From: Madurella fahalii
Taxonomy: Eukaryota > Ascomycota > Sordariomycetes > Sordariales
Reading direction: 5' to 3'
Assembly: GCA_029876055.1 (NCBI GenBank)
Contig: CM056877.1
Location: 2,666,001-2,730,000, forward strand
Length of the DNA: 64,000 bases
The notes beneath the pieces are model-generated. The model did no database searches and was not told the DNA's origin. It saw only the letters and a program-made list of their open reading frames with translations. This document shows positions 34,105 to 45,157 of the stretch, one piece after another. The position numbers and the translations under genes were made by a program. Within the stretch, counting starts at the first letter, position 1; each line of letters opens with the position of its first letter.

Positions 34105-35255
34105 TCTTGGGGTTTACTGGGAAAACCGAGGAAACACGAGACTGAAGAGATGTGGGAAGCTGCCTGTTGCCGTCGAGTGTGTGTCAGAATACTGTAGAAT
34201 GCCAAAGACTTCGAGATTGGGAACCGGGCAGTGGCAGCTTGAGGGAAGTGGGGTGGAAGATAAAGCTGTGTTAGTTGCTGTGCCCCGCAATGCGGGACAT
34301 GATCTGAGGAAAGGAACGGCTTGCTGTTGGTTTCAAGAACTGAGAAAAACGGCGGTACGTACCAGAGCTTGAATAATGAAAAAAATAAATAAACACGGTC
34401 AGGCACAGATGACGAGTGCTACAAAGTTAGGGACCATGAGGGGTTTTAAGGGGAGAAGACACCACGGCGGTCGGCTCAGTCAGGATGATCAAGCAGCTGG
34501 AGACTCGGGTCGGACGTCACCATACATTCCATTTGTCCCGCTTTCCACCGGTGCCCCACCTCGGCCGCGAACGCTTCTCACGTCTCAAACCCCTCGTCTC
34601 CTGCTCTCCACCACCGGTTTTACCCAATTCGCTGGGTGTGCTGAATAAGAGCCTCATGTCACTAGCGCGGGGGTTATTGACAGGGTAATTGTCTTGGGTG
34701 TAAGCGTCGCCGTATCGAGTGCATTGGTCCTGAACCAGGTACTGTACAGAGAGAGAAAAGAGAATGCACCGGGATGGCCGGTCAACCGACATCGGACGAA
34801 CTGCCGCTCAGGATGGTGCTGCAAAATCTTTGATGGTTTGTTTATCTGTTTGAGTCTGCTCGTTGTTGAGTTGGCGAGCATATGTCTACACCCTACACCT
34901 CTTTTCAGCCCGAAATCCGAGAAAGAGAGAATAATAATAAAAAAAAAAAAATAAGAAAAAAAAAACAAACAAACGAAGAGCAAAGTACCAAAATGGAGCC
35001 CCGGTGATCATGCCCAATACCAAATGCGAAATGTTGCACGGCGCCTTTCATTGGAAAGCGCACCTCTTGAAATCGCTCAACCAAGAATCCCTGGCTCCCC
35101 TAGAGTGCCTCCCTCCTCCTCCTTCTCTTGCACCGCCTACGCCAAGCTCGGGACTTATCGGTGCGATATCTCATGTACGGCTCGCGCATCCCGTCGCACA
35201 TCCCGAGCATCAGCCCCCCCACTTCGCTGTGGGCGCCCCCGGTGGCACTCTCACT
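34105..35255. other. Intergenic upstream of PGI1
   Basis: This is the PGI1 promoter and leader and the 3' flank of the YPK gene. An A-rich tract (aaaaaaaaaaaa with interruptions) lies at about 34935-34970. I see no gene. Confidence 0.4.
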
Positions 35256-37393
35256 TTATCTGTCCTGGATGCTGCCTACAAACGACGGGTCCTTTACGCT
35301 GCCACCAGCATCTCCGAGGCCGGCAATAGGGCGGTTGTAGCTGAACCCTGTGAATTGGTTCTGCAGTGTCTCAGAAAGAACAGGCCCCTCGACGTACGAA
35401 TCCTGAGGCGGTTCGGATGTGAACTCGGGGTCAAAGTTGGCTGTGTCAAGCGCATCGGCCTGGAGATACCAGTCAGTACTTGTATCCAAATTTGCACACG
35501 CCCTCGGCAGGGCAATTACTACATACCACACTCGGCTTGAATGCAGGCTCATACTTGCGCTGCAAGAGTTTCCGCCAGTCAATGGCATGGAAGAAGGGGT
35601 GCGCCTTGATCTCGGCAGATCCATTGGCACCCAGCCGTTGCTGCGGGTCGCGGTTCAGCAGCTTGGTCAAGAGGTCCTTGGCCGCCGGTGGCACCACCTC
35701 GTGGCCGGGGAAATGCAGCGGCTCGCTGAGGATCTTGCGGTACATTTCGTTGGTGTTCTCGTCGTAGAAGGGCGGAAGGCCCGTCAACATCTCGTAGAGG
35801 AGCACGCCCAGAGTCCACCAGTCGACCGTCTTGTTGTAGCCGTTGCCCATCAGAAGCTCCGGCGCGAGATATTCGGGTGTGCCGCAGAACGTGTTTGTGC
35901 GGTCTTCGTCCTTCATGTCGAGCTTGCAGAGGCCAAAGTCGCAGAGGGCGATATGGCCTTGGTAGTCGAGGAGGATGTTCTCGGGCTTCAGATCGCGGTA
36001 GATGACGTTGAAACCATGGAGACACTCGAGGGCACACAACAGCTCGGCCGTGTAGAATCGGCTGCGGTTGACATCGAAGCGCTGCTCCTTTTGCAGGTGG
36101 TGGAACAGCTCGCCGCCGTTGACGAAGGCCAAAACGAAGTAGAGCTTCTCTGGGCTCTGGAAGGTGAACTTGAGGGGCACGATAAAGGGGTTGTTGATCT
36201 GGGCGAGCACCGACCGCTCGGCCAGAGTGTGCGCCACTTCGGATCGCGAGATGATGTGGGCTTTCCGGATCGTCTTGAGCGCGTAGATCCGGCTGGTATC
36301 CTTCTTGCGCACCTGCATGACCTTGCCAAAACTTCCCTTTCCAACCACCTTGAGCAGCTCAAAGTCTTCGATCTTTAGCTTACCCGCCCTGTTCTCGACG
36401 TACTCGACGCCAATCTTGAGCTTGCCCGAGCCGTACTGCACATCGACCCAGTCCACGCCGCTATGCCCCAGGGCACGCTCGCGGTTGGCGTGTTCGGCTG
36501 CCGCCTTCTCCCGGTCCTTCTTGCTGGCCTTGGGATCCTCGACGTACGGCTGCTTCTCCTCAAACCTCGGGTTGATGCGGACCACGCCCAGGAAGATGTC
36601 CTGGCTCCGGCCCGAGCCCGGCGGCGCATTGGGATTCCGTATATATAAGTGTACCACCAGCTCCGTCACTCTCGACACGTCGAACTTGTACTGCGTGTTG
36701 GACCCTGCCCAGAGAGGGTTCTCCGGGGTGCCTTCCACCGAGTTGACAAAGACCTGGACCTTGTCGAAATCTATCAGGGCATAAGGCATGTACTTTGTGG
36801 AAATACGGCCATGGTTTGTCGGAATCCCGCTGAAGCCGCCAGACGTCTGGGGCCGCCCGCCCATGAACCCCGCCGTCCGGGAGGACGATGACGGGCGGAC
36901 CGAACCCGCCGCGCCGAGCGCATTTCCTGTCGACAGAGAACTGCCGGCGTGGCCCGAGCTGAAGGCATTCCGGTGCTGCTCGGGGAGCGAGAAGCCCTGA
37001 CCCTCATGGAGGGTAACGACGAGGATGCCGGGTTTAGGCGTCTTGACGACGGGTGCTTGAGTGAGGGCTTCTGACGCCGCTGCGAAGAGTCAGGACACAC
37101 TAGGCGCTGTGGGGAGGAACAAGACTCCATGGCGACGTACCGATTGTGCTCTCATTCGTGGGAGTGGCCGTCCCTGAGATGGCACCCTTTTCGTCCTTAT
37201 CTGTGATGGTCGAGGTCGAGGGCGATCGCGAAAAGGTGCTCGTGAGGGGACCCAAATGGGTCTCCTTCAACTCTAAGGCAGCCAAATTGTCAGCAACAGG
37301 CGCTCGAGTGAGAAAGGCGCAGGGCCGGTCCTAAACAGCAGCCAACGGGTGGAGGGGAACGGCCGACGCACTCTTGGTTATTCTCCAGGACAT
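35256..37393 (-). CDS. YPK1: AGC-family Ser/Thr protein kinase Ypk1/Gad8 (SGK-like)
   Basis: Four exons: 37393-37372, 37272-37141, 37079-35527 and 35459-35256, 636 aa. It acts downstream of TORC2 and PDK1 in membrane lipid, stress and polarity control. The 22-nt first exon (MSWRITK) splices to KLKETHLGPLTSTFSRS, matching fungal YpkA N-termini. A C2-like region follows (GILVVTLHEGQGFSLPE, then LIDFDKVQVFVNSVEGTPEN). The kinase domain starts near residue 290: VVGKGSFGKV, the Lys in ALKTIRK, VIYRDLKPENILLD, ALCDFGLCKL, and activation loop TNTFCGTPEYLAPE carrying the PDK1-site Thr. The C-tail has the AGC features NFDPEF, a turn motif and the hydrophobic motif QNQFTGFSY, the TORC2 target. All catalytic residues are present. 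Confidence 0.97.
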
Positions 37394-39397
37394 GTTTGCG
37401 GATAGCGAGGCCTCCAGTCGGCAACCGTCGATGGATTCGTCGCGGACGGGAGTGTAAACGAGAGGGCAAACTGCCGGCTTCGAAGCTGGTGTTCTGGAGA
37501 TGCGGAACAACAGCAAAAAGGAGGATGATGGTATGCGGCAGTGAGGAAAGTTGCCGCCCAAGGCCTGCTGGGTCAAATCCAAAGGTCGACGGATCGGGCG
37601 GACTTGCGGCAAGGACTCTGCGGAGTGTGTTTGTGGTGTGCGGGCCCAGGCTGGGGCACTCCAAGTCGAAACCAGTGGGACCGGGGCTTGTGAAGCGCCC
37701 CCCAACTGTTCCACCGCCTAAGCCCGTTCGTGGGGCCACAGCGTAGTGTACAGTACACTAGCAACCAGCGCCCCGCAACTGCGGTAAACAGCCGTCCCCC
37801 GGCTAACGCAAGCGCACCTCGCCCGCAGACCTGAGACCCAGAGAGACCCGGAGAATCCGGTTGACGGGCAACGTGCAACGGGCAAGGCCCTGGCGTCCAA
37901 ATTTAGGAGCGGCCGTGTCTCTGATAGTGATTGTCGCCAAAGCGAAACAGAACGAGAAGCGGAAGAGGGAGGTTGATGATGCAGGGATTCGCAGCCCCGC
38001 AGGTCGCAGGTCGCAGGGGCAGCATCCCAAAGTGAGGTTAGGGGACACGCCTGCACCCGCAAAAAGCAACATTGTCGAACCTTCAATTTGAGGACGGGTT
38101 TGCCGGTATCAACGCTCTCTCTCCCTCGCCCGGCCCGCCAAGGAACCCACCACGCGGTCGTTCATGAGTCCCTTCCCACCTAAGTTATCTCGCACGCTCA
38201 GCTGAGCCTCTTCTGCAGTTAGATAAACCAAATAATTATTATAATTTTAGTCAATACCCCCAACCCAAGAGGATCCCGCCCTCGTGTTCCGCGAGACTCG
38301 TGTGGCGGCAGGACACCGGGGTTGACGGCATCAGCCGCGCGAACCATTGCAGCACAGCCTCAGTGATGGCGAATTCCCCCCTCTTTTTCACAATTCGCTT
38401 CGTCGGCGTGGAGCACAGGGGTATGAAAAGGGGGTTCCAGAAGATCGGCCCGTGTTTCGGTGCCTGGACCATCACGTGGAGCGATGCTTGGGAACAATTC
38501 CAAGGTCAGTGATGAGATTTCGCCGCTCCTGGGCCAAGGGGATCATCACCACCACCAATCTCAGCTCATTCCGCCCTTTCGCTCCCGAAATTATATCCGC
38601 ATCTTAGGCCGTCTGTAGCACGGGGATTTTGGGAATCGCCACCGGGGCTTACGCTTAGAAAAGGCCCATTTGCCCCGTCGACCTGGATATTACCGCGAAG
38701 CATGCCGTGAAAGGACTCTACACTAATGCACAATCTATGAATCATGCCGAGTTCCCAGATGACAAGCTATGCAAGTTCATCAGGGATGCTCATGGCCTAC
38801 CGATTGCGAATTGTGCGACGTCATGTGGCTCAGTAACTCGACAATTCAGTGAAGTCATTCGGGACTGAGAGACAAAGTCAGAACATGAAGACGGGGCTCA
38901 ATTGCATTGGCTCAATTGCATCCAGAGCTAAAGTGTGTGGTGGCGGCAACGAGGTGGTTTACTGCAATCCGAGATTGGCTGAACTGAGGTTACTTGTTTC
39001 GTTCCGGGTGTTGCAGGCCAGCTCGAGTCGTCTAATCCGACTGTTTACCTACACATTTTATAGAAAGCCAGCTCGGACAACGGCTCCGGTGATGTCTACC
39101 ATCGCGGGGTGGCGTTTACCAGCTATGCACGACCAGTTGACGCTTAGTTCAGCATTCTGAGAACGGCTAGGCTAGCAGCCATCCGGCATATCTCGTCCAA
39201 TAACAAGCTGCTGACATCCATCCATCTTGAGGCTTCTTTCATCAACCTACCTTACCTCAACTCATCCCCTTCGACATCAGCACAAAAAGACAAAATCCCA
39301 CCAACCTTGCACTCATCCCCCTTGTATCCCCAGACCCAACAAAAACAAAAACCACATCATCCACCTCACCACAAATTACAAGTAATCTCGCCAAACA
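37394..39397. other. Intergenic, YPK1 promoter and leader
   Basis: I see no recognisable gene in 2 kb between divergent genes. Short open frames have no family features. The last 100 bases before 39398 are rich in CAAA/CCA, typical of a fungal leader. Confidence 0.4.
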
Positions 39398-39904
39398 ATG
39401 TCTCCAACCCAAACCACCGTAAAAGCCTCGACGGCCGTCCCCCTCCTCTACCGCCTCCCGCTCCTGGTCATCGAGCCCCTCTGCTCCCTCAACGGCGCCG
39501 TCATGGCCCTCCGCAACCCGCGCGACTACACGGCCAAGATCACCCGGGACCTTGCCACCTACCACCCGGCGAACCAGTACCTGTACACGCAGCTCGCCGG
39601 CGCCTGGCTGCTCTTCGGCCTCAGCGAGGTCCTCGTCCTGGGGCTCGTCGACGACCTCCGCGTGTGGCGGCTCCTGTGCGCGGCCATGCTGGCGAGCGAC
39701 GTCGTGTACCACGTCAGCTCGGTGCAGGCCGTCGGCGGGTGGGAGCGGTTCGTGCGGTTCGGCGAGTGGGGCGCGTTTGACTGGGCCGTGTTCGTCTCGG
39801 CTGTGGTGCCCATGGTGGTGAGGGCGTTGGTGGTGCTTGGGGTGGGGGTGAGGGCGCAGGGTCCGTCTCGGGAGGCGGGGAAAGGGAAGGGCAAGGGGGA
39901 GTGA
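39398..39904 (+). CDS. Small fungal integral membrane protein (DUF7704-like)
   Basis: A single exon of 168 aa. The opening LLYRLPLLVIEPLCSLNGAV and three further hydrophobic segments (QLAGAWLLFGLSEVLVLGL, LLCAAMLASDVVYHV, WAVFVSAVVPMVVRALVV) predict four membrane helices. The tail is Lys/Gly-rich (GKGKGKGE). The arrangement, with YRL...EP..SL.GA at the start and a central DVVYH motif, is that of a common ascomycete family known only as a domain of unknown function. No catalytic residues are evident. Confidence 0.78.
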   Translation: MSPTQTTVKASTAVPLLYRLPLLVIEPLCSLNGAVMALRNPRDYTAKITRDLATYHPANQYLYTQLAGAWLLFGLSEVLVLGLVDDLRVWRLLCAAMLASDVVYHVSSVQAVGGWERFVRFGEWGAFDWAVFVSAVVPMVVRALVVLGVGVRAQGPSREAGKGKGKGE

Positions 39905-41083
39905 TCAAAGGTTCCGGGTCTAAGGTCGGGTAGGCATTGGGTTAGACGGGAAATGGGAGGCAAGAGGCGCGGTGGATTGTGCGTTCGCTTTGCGTGGCCA
40001 GAACTAGTACTAGTAGTTAGTTAGTACCTTGGAGTTGTCTCGCTTATTAATTCATACTTTCAGCCCGCTGCGTCGGCGTGGCCCTGTTTCTCGTCTTTGC
40101 GGCCGTTAGCCTTGCAGAGAGCAGGCTTAGGCTTCTAGTTCGCTTTATCAGCTGGATAACCAAGCCCCAAACTTCCGAGTTTTCCGCGCATCTAGCGCCA
40201 TGCTAGCTCCGAGATTAAAAGCCATAAGGAGCTACGTATTCGGGAGCGGTGTTTCACTTTTGCTCCTTTCCTTCTCGGAGCTTACGTCACAACAACAATC
40301 CCAGCGTGTTCCAGCTCCTGCGCCAAAGTCGGGCAGTCTCTCCGGGGATCCTCATCACTATCCTCTTAACCACCATAACATTCGATACGTCAATTCACCC
40401 ACGTCTAATAGTGCCGCTAAAACTCGCCCGGCCCTTTCCCCACCAGGAGCAAGGCCTCCGTCAACAAATCGCTCGATCAAATCGACGCGATAGTCAGCCA
40501 ACTAGCCCCGAAACATACATTAATAAACACTAATCACGCCTCACTGAATCTCGGTCAAATGTAATCACAGGGTCCGGCTAGTACTAGTAGGCTCGATTCA
40601 GGAGATACTCGATCTGACCATACTACTCGCCGAATTAGCCGCATAATATACCCACTCATCATAATGGAGAACGAAATACAAGCCGAAGTCGCCAAAGCGC
40701 AACTGTTTCGAGCTAACCCTCTCCCTGGCTCGGGCTACAAATCGGAAGTCATAATTCAACGAGGCCAGCGTTCAAAAAGAGAAAGCGCAAAAGGGTGGCT
40801 GGAAAAAATTGTTAAGTCTTTGTGATTAAGTCTGCTTATTTGATTTGGTTTCTACGCCTGGCCTTGGAATCGGACTAGATTGCTCCCGATTTAATGTTGG
40901 ACAGGAAACCGGGGCACACAGGTCTGATCACTTTCCGTCACTTACACCCAGAAGCTTAACCGCTAGAATATATATGCGACAAATATCTTCATCAGCAATA
41001 ACAAAGTCCTGGATGCAAGACCTAGTGATTCTAGAAATCTATATGGCCAACTGGCAGTAGATGGTTTTCCTTTACCCCCCAAC
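39905..41083. other. Intergenic, with a possible decayed coding stretch
   Basis: The plus strand around 40450-40558 reads SVNKSLDQIDAIVSQLAPKH, which looks protein-like. An ATG-initiated frame of 54 codons lies at 40664-40828 (MENEIQAEVAKAQLF). The two may belong to one broken or spliced gene; I do not recognise it. The remainder looks non-coding. Confidence 0.3.
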
Positions 41084-41925
41084 TCAGCCAATGTATGGTG
41101 CCAGGTCATATGTGACGTTCAGAATGGTACACCCCATATTGGAGTAGACCTGATCATAGTTCCCATCCAGCACACTGCTCAGCCACGCAAACGCCCTGTA
41201 CCACCCGTTGACGAGCGCCTGGCTGTAGGTGCCGGCAGTGTTCCGGTGATACAGAATGGTAGCGCCCACACCGCAGAACCTCTCGACCAGCTCGTCCACG
41301 GCCGTGATATCGCTCAGCTCGTCGTCGATGGCGTTGTAGATAAACACCGGCATCCCTGGCACGCCGTGATAGCCCATGTACCCGTCCACGTTATACATCC
41401 TCTGCATCACCCTCGTATGCAGATCCTTGTACCTGCCCACAAAGTACCCATAAATATCATGGTACATAAACGCCCTGATTGCCTGCACAGCCGTCATCCT
41501 CCGTACGGCCAAGAACCGGTCCCTCAGAGCGGGCTTCAACCTCGCGACGATCCACCTTTACGCCTCGGGGTGCTGCGTCGCGGTCCCCAGCAGGCCGGCG
41601 GGTATCAGGCCGGCGCCTTCCCTCTTATTCAGAAACTCGGCCACCCTCGTGAGGTTGGGGATCAGGCCGCCCAGGGCGATGCCGGCGATCCTCATCTTGG
41701 GGGACGTACTGGATGGCGAGCTCGGCGGCCCACTCGCTGGCGAGGGCGCCCGCCGCTGTAAGCACCAGATCGCGACCTTGGCGCGGGCCCACGCGCAGGC
41801 CGAAGCGGCTGGCGACCTGCAGCACGGCGCCTGCCGGATCTTGAGCACCTGGCCCGGCTCCGTCTGGGTCCAGTCGTAAGTGGTCGGCGCGCGGTACCAC
41901 GGGTCTAGACTTGGGGGCAGAGGGT
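41084..41925 (-). pseudogene. Secretory (LIP-type) lipase, broken
   Basis: The minus strand encodes pieces of a fungal secretory lipase. N-terminal: SLDPWYRAPTTYDWTQTEPG with VLKIRQAP. Core: KVAIWC followed in another frame by ALASEWAAELAIQY, then MRIAGIALGGLIPNLTRVAE. C-terminal: MPVFIYNAIDDELSDI, ELVERFCGVGATILYHRNT, with the His-containing end altered. Damage is clear: an in-frame TAA at 41560-41558 between QHPEA and RWIVARLKPALRD, at least three single-base frame changes around the nucleophile-elbow segment (about 41690-41765), and loss of roughly a hundred residues between VLKIRQAP and KVAIWC. The enzyme class hydrolyses triacylglycerols outside the cell; this copy cannot. Confidence 0.75.
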
Positions 41926-42790
41926 AAGGGGGGAGAAAGGCAGCGGTCTGGTCGGCTTCGAGGAGGAGCTGGTGGAGGGATTTGAGCGGGGTGGATGCCG
42001 AGACGGAAGGGGTAGTAAGGATGCTTCAGAGGAGGAGAAAGGGGTGGGAAGAGCCATGTCTGCGGCTGGCTCAGCCTCGGCTCTAAGAAGCCATAACGGT
42101 GCAAGATGGTTGGCCACCGCCTTGTGGCATATATAGCAGGTTCCGGTGGCGCCTTTGGTAAGGACGGAAGCTTGCCGATGGGATCATTGGATGTGCGTAT
42201 GTTAACCAGCCGCGTGTCCCCCCAAGCTTGGCTCATTTATGGGCTGCTCCCGCACGCCCGTTCTCGGGAGATCTTCGAACGGACAATTTGTTTGTAGCAG
42301 AGGCGCCCTTGTGACGCTGATCCGCACCGGTCGTCAATGTGCCGTGGAGAGACTGCCGGGTGGAACACTGCAACCACGTTTAGTTGGAAGCCAAGGTATG
42401 TACATCGAACGATTGGCAGTACAGATATGGTCGATGCAGAGGACATGGGGGCCTCGGTTAGGCTGTTCGAATTCCCGGATAAGTAGCAGCTGTAGAGTAT
42501 TACTAATTATCTGCTATATGATAGCTATTTGGCCCGGAGGCTAGGGTCCAAGATAGGACTACATACCTACCTCGATCTCGGAGTGTATTTATTTTTTTCT
42601 AATTATTCTACTGCTGAATTGTATAACGAACGCCAGTATGTGCTCGACTTGCCAACAACAACCGCGGCCTTGTCTCGATTTTGCAAATTCAATATGATAT
42701 AACGTAATCCATAAGCGAGCAAGCCATACAAGCGAGCAAGCCACTTTCCACTACTCTACCACTACAATCTACAATTATCAAACCACAATA
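41926..42790. other. Intergenic between the lipase relic and the transposon block
   Basis: I see no gene. From about 42480 the sequence becomes AT-rich, with a repeated gcgagcaagcca motif at 42715-42742, and probably contains the terminal part of the pogo-type element that follows. Confidence 0.35.
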
Positions 42791-43382
42791 CTAGGAAATA
42801 ACAATAACTGAACTAGAAATCGATGAATCAGACGATTCTCCAGCCTCCTGACACGTACGTGCATTATGGCCAGGCTTGCCGCACAGACCACAACACTGAA
42901 TCTTCGTACGAACCCTCCCTGCACCACCACCATTTGGCCGTGTTTCCTGGACTAACTGCTCATCCACAGCCTTCTGGACCAGTAAATCCTGTGCCTCTTG
43001 TACGGTAAGAGACCCTCCAAGCCGTATACGTGTTTTTTTAGCCCTCCGTCGCTTACTAAGCTCCTCATTGGCCTTTCGTAGTGCCGAGACCTCCGTACGC
43101 AAAAGAGCCACTTCGTGTATCACAGCCATTGTACCTTTAGCCAATTGGTCTACGGCAGCCAGCATTGGTGTCGGAGAACTGCCCTGGTGGTTGGATATCC
43201 GGCCTTTGATAAAGTCTTTCTGTGAGGTGGCCTCTCGGGGGTTGTGTGGCGTTTGAGATAGCCAAGGTAATGTTGTATCTGGTGAGGGTAGTGGAGTTGG
43301 AGTTCGAAGCCGTATATCCATCTTGGAAATCACCCTTTCTGGATCGTACGGTATAAGGCCAGCTCTGGTAAAGGCTCCTTGT
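42791..43382 (-). mobile_element. Pogo/Fot1-type DNA transposon, C-terminal part of transposase
   Basis: The minus strand reads QGAFTRAGLIPYDPERVISK, RLRTPTPLPSPDTTLPW, SQTPHNPREATSQKDFIKGR and MLAAVDQLAKGTMAVIHEVA. A basic stretch follows (LSKRRRAKKTRIRLGGSLTV), then EAQDLLVQKAVDEQL and a C-terminal zinc knuckle (CGLCGKPGHNARTC). This is the conserved C-terminal region of fungal pogo/Fot1 (Tc1-mariner superfamily) transposases with a coiled-coil and knuckle. The helix-turn-helix DNA-binding and DDE catalytic parts are missing. Coding similarity begins just where a candidate gypsy LTR ends, so the old retrotransposon probably inserted into this transposase gene. I could not find the terminal inverted repeat. 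Confidence 0.8.
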
Positions 43383-43632
43383 GTAAAGGGGTTGTTCTGG
43401 GAACACGTTGAGGGAGATGGACCACGATGTCTTGATACCGAAAAGACCTGGACCAGCGGGCGATATCTTGGTGAACAGCCTCCTATCAATTATACAGAGA
43501 CTGATCCTTGCGGATCAGAAGTGCCCCGCGTGAGAGAGTTCCCTCACGGGGTTCTTATCTATCCTGTATCGTGATATCATCCAGCATCATTCGGCGGGTC
43601 CTCCTGACCTTCGTCTGGAGACTCTCGTTACA
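43383..43632 (-). repeat. Candidate 3' LTR of the old Ty3/gypsy element
   Basis: Read on the minus strand, a purine-rich tract (AGAGGGGAGGATAATT) directly precedes TGTAACGAGAG at 43632. The sequence ends about 250 bp later in CCCTTTACA, so the ends start TGTAA and finish TTACA. Inside are two stable hairpins: CTGATCC-TTGC-GGATCAG, and CCCCGTGAG paired with CTCACGCGGGG. The polypurine tract, the TG...CA ends and the position beyond the antisense gene fit an LTR. The partner LTR is not in the window (element (d) lies at the other end), so this remains a proposal. Confidence 0.45.
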
Positions 43633-44114
43633 AATTATCCTCCCCTCTGTAGAACCTGTCCTCAGGTTCCTTACTGCTGAGGATCGTCTGAACTTAGGGG
43701 GTAAGACTTGGGATGACATCGGGTGGATATCAGGTGTACGTCGAGTGCTGTTCGTAGCCGCGCAAATGGATAAGTGTCGAACCGGTGGACCTCACAGTCC
43801 ATCCGCTCCAACGAGCTGTGTGGTAGGAAAGGAGAAACGATGGTTTGGGGTGAGGAGTGAGTCGTCTTATAGTCGGGAGGTTTTCGGGAAAAGTTCGGCC
43901 GGTTGTCGGGCCGTAGTGGGATTCGCGGCTCCGAGGTCCCACTTTCCCGGTTCGGGCCTGAGATCCGAATCACGGCCGAATCGTCCGGATTTCCATCCGA
44001 ACTTATATGTTGTCCTCGCAACTTCAAAACGCGTGAAGATTGTGCGACTGCTCAATCGCAAGGCTTGTGCACAGTTGCAAATTTGCAGACGTGCATTGGC
44101 TGTTTCTCTTCGGG

Positions 44115-44163
44115 TATAAATACCCCTCTCCTCTCCTACCTTTTCTAAAACTTTTCTTCTTCA
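44115..44163 (+). promoter_or_regulatory. Core promoter of the old element's antisense gene
   Basis: A TATA box (TATAAATA, 44115-44122) is followed after exactly 28 nt by CTTTTCTTCTTCA (44151-44163), then a long pyrimidine tract including (CT)n at about 44236-44283. The young element's antisense gene has the same two blocks with the same 28-nt spacing. The second block sits where a transcription start would be expected. Confidence 0.65.
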
Positions 44164-44313
44164 GGCTCTCTTCTACACGTTGTTTCGCTCGCTTTTCGCT
44201 CTGCTCCTGTACGTGGCTCGCTGCCTGTCCTCGCCTCTCTCTCCCTCTCTCTCTCTCTTCCTCTCTCTCTCTCTCTCTCTTCTCGTTATCGCTTCGGCCA
44301 CTTTTCCGTCGCG

Positions 44314-45157
44314 ATAGATGCTTTCGCCGCCTCCGCCGCCGAGGTTACGCCGTGCATGAAATGCATTCGCTTGGCGTTTAAAAACACCAACCCTCGCTCC
44401 GGCGAGGTCCTTACGATTAACTGTTCTTTCGAGCAGTCGACCTCCTCGCGTTGCTCCCATTACAACGCAAAGAAAGAGTTATGTACGCCAGTAAGTTGCA
44501 TATATTTTCGGCGGATTGGCAGGGGATTTGCTAACGATTGCAGGCCGCTACCGGAATGGTTAGCGACTCTGTCGACCTCATAATCCTCATCGACGCGGCT
44601 CGTACTATCGTCGATTATCGCGTAGAGGATACCGAGGGCGAGCTCGATAAGGAGGGTAATTGCCCTCAAGTTTCTACGCTGTCTCGCCGTAGCCGCAAGA
44701 AAATCGCCGCTACCGCCAAAGATCTAGTCGGGGCTTTCGACGCTGCCGAGACCGCTTATCGCCGCCAATTCGGTATTTCCGGTACTACCAAGCCGTCTTC
44801 TGTAAGTGCATTTGTCTCGCTTATCTTCGTATACAAATCGCTGATATCTCGATAGTAAGCTTATATAGCATATTGCTTTATAGTCGTACTGTGCAGCTAA
44901 CTCCGCCTGCAGCAGTCGTCCCGCCCTAGCCGGAACCGCGGCTGCAATACTGACGTCAGTCTCAATCACTATATTTCTACTGAGTTATCGCTGACTTTTC
45001 GCAGTATAAGTCTAAGGTGCGTACCTAGGAGGTACGGTCTGTCGCTCGTCTGTTACTTAGCGACATTGGTTTCGTAGGTTGGTCGGGCGCTAAATACCGT
45101 TTTCTCAAGAAGGTCAAAGAGGAGATCGCCGCCAATATAGAGGATACGGAGGCCTAG
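44314..45157 (+). pseudogene. Antisense accessory gene of the old gypsy element (Cys-cluster protein), RIP-damaged
   Basis: Exons 44314-44490, 44544-44801, a third from about 44913 to 44955, and 45005-45157 are bounded by good GT-AG introns (GTAAGT...CTAAC...GCAG). The product would contain a cysteine cluster: PCMKCIRLAFK, then INCSFEQ, then SRCSHYNAKKELCTP. This is CX2C, C, then CX2(Y)X6C, the fourth position Tyr where the young copy has Cys (TAC versus TGC). A helical region follows (VSDSVDLIILIDAARTI), ending KYRFLKKVKEEIAANIEDTE. The expected start codon is ATA (frame: ATA-GAT-GCT-TTC), and an in-frame TAG stands at 45026-45028. These G-to-A and C-to-T changes are what RIP causes. It lies antisense and convergent to the old pol, as in the young element. 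Function unknown. Confidence 0.7.

Noticed and set aside
35419..36378. A 319-aa plus-strand reading frame
   Set aside because: It is the antisense shadow of the YPK1 kinase domain.
43508..44119. A 203-aa plus-strand gene upstream of the old antisense gene
   Set aside because: It has no conserved motifs, crosses the proposed LTR and polypurine tract, and overlaps the TATA region.
44236..44283. (CT)n microsatellite as an independent feature
   Set aside because: It lies in the pyrimidine-rich leader of the old antisense gene, where fungal genes commonly have such tracts.
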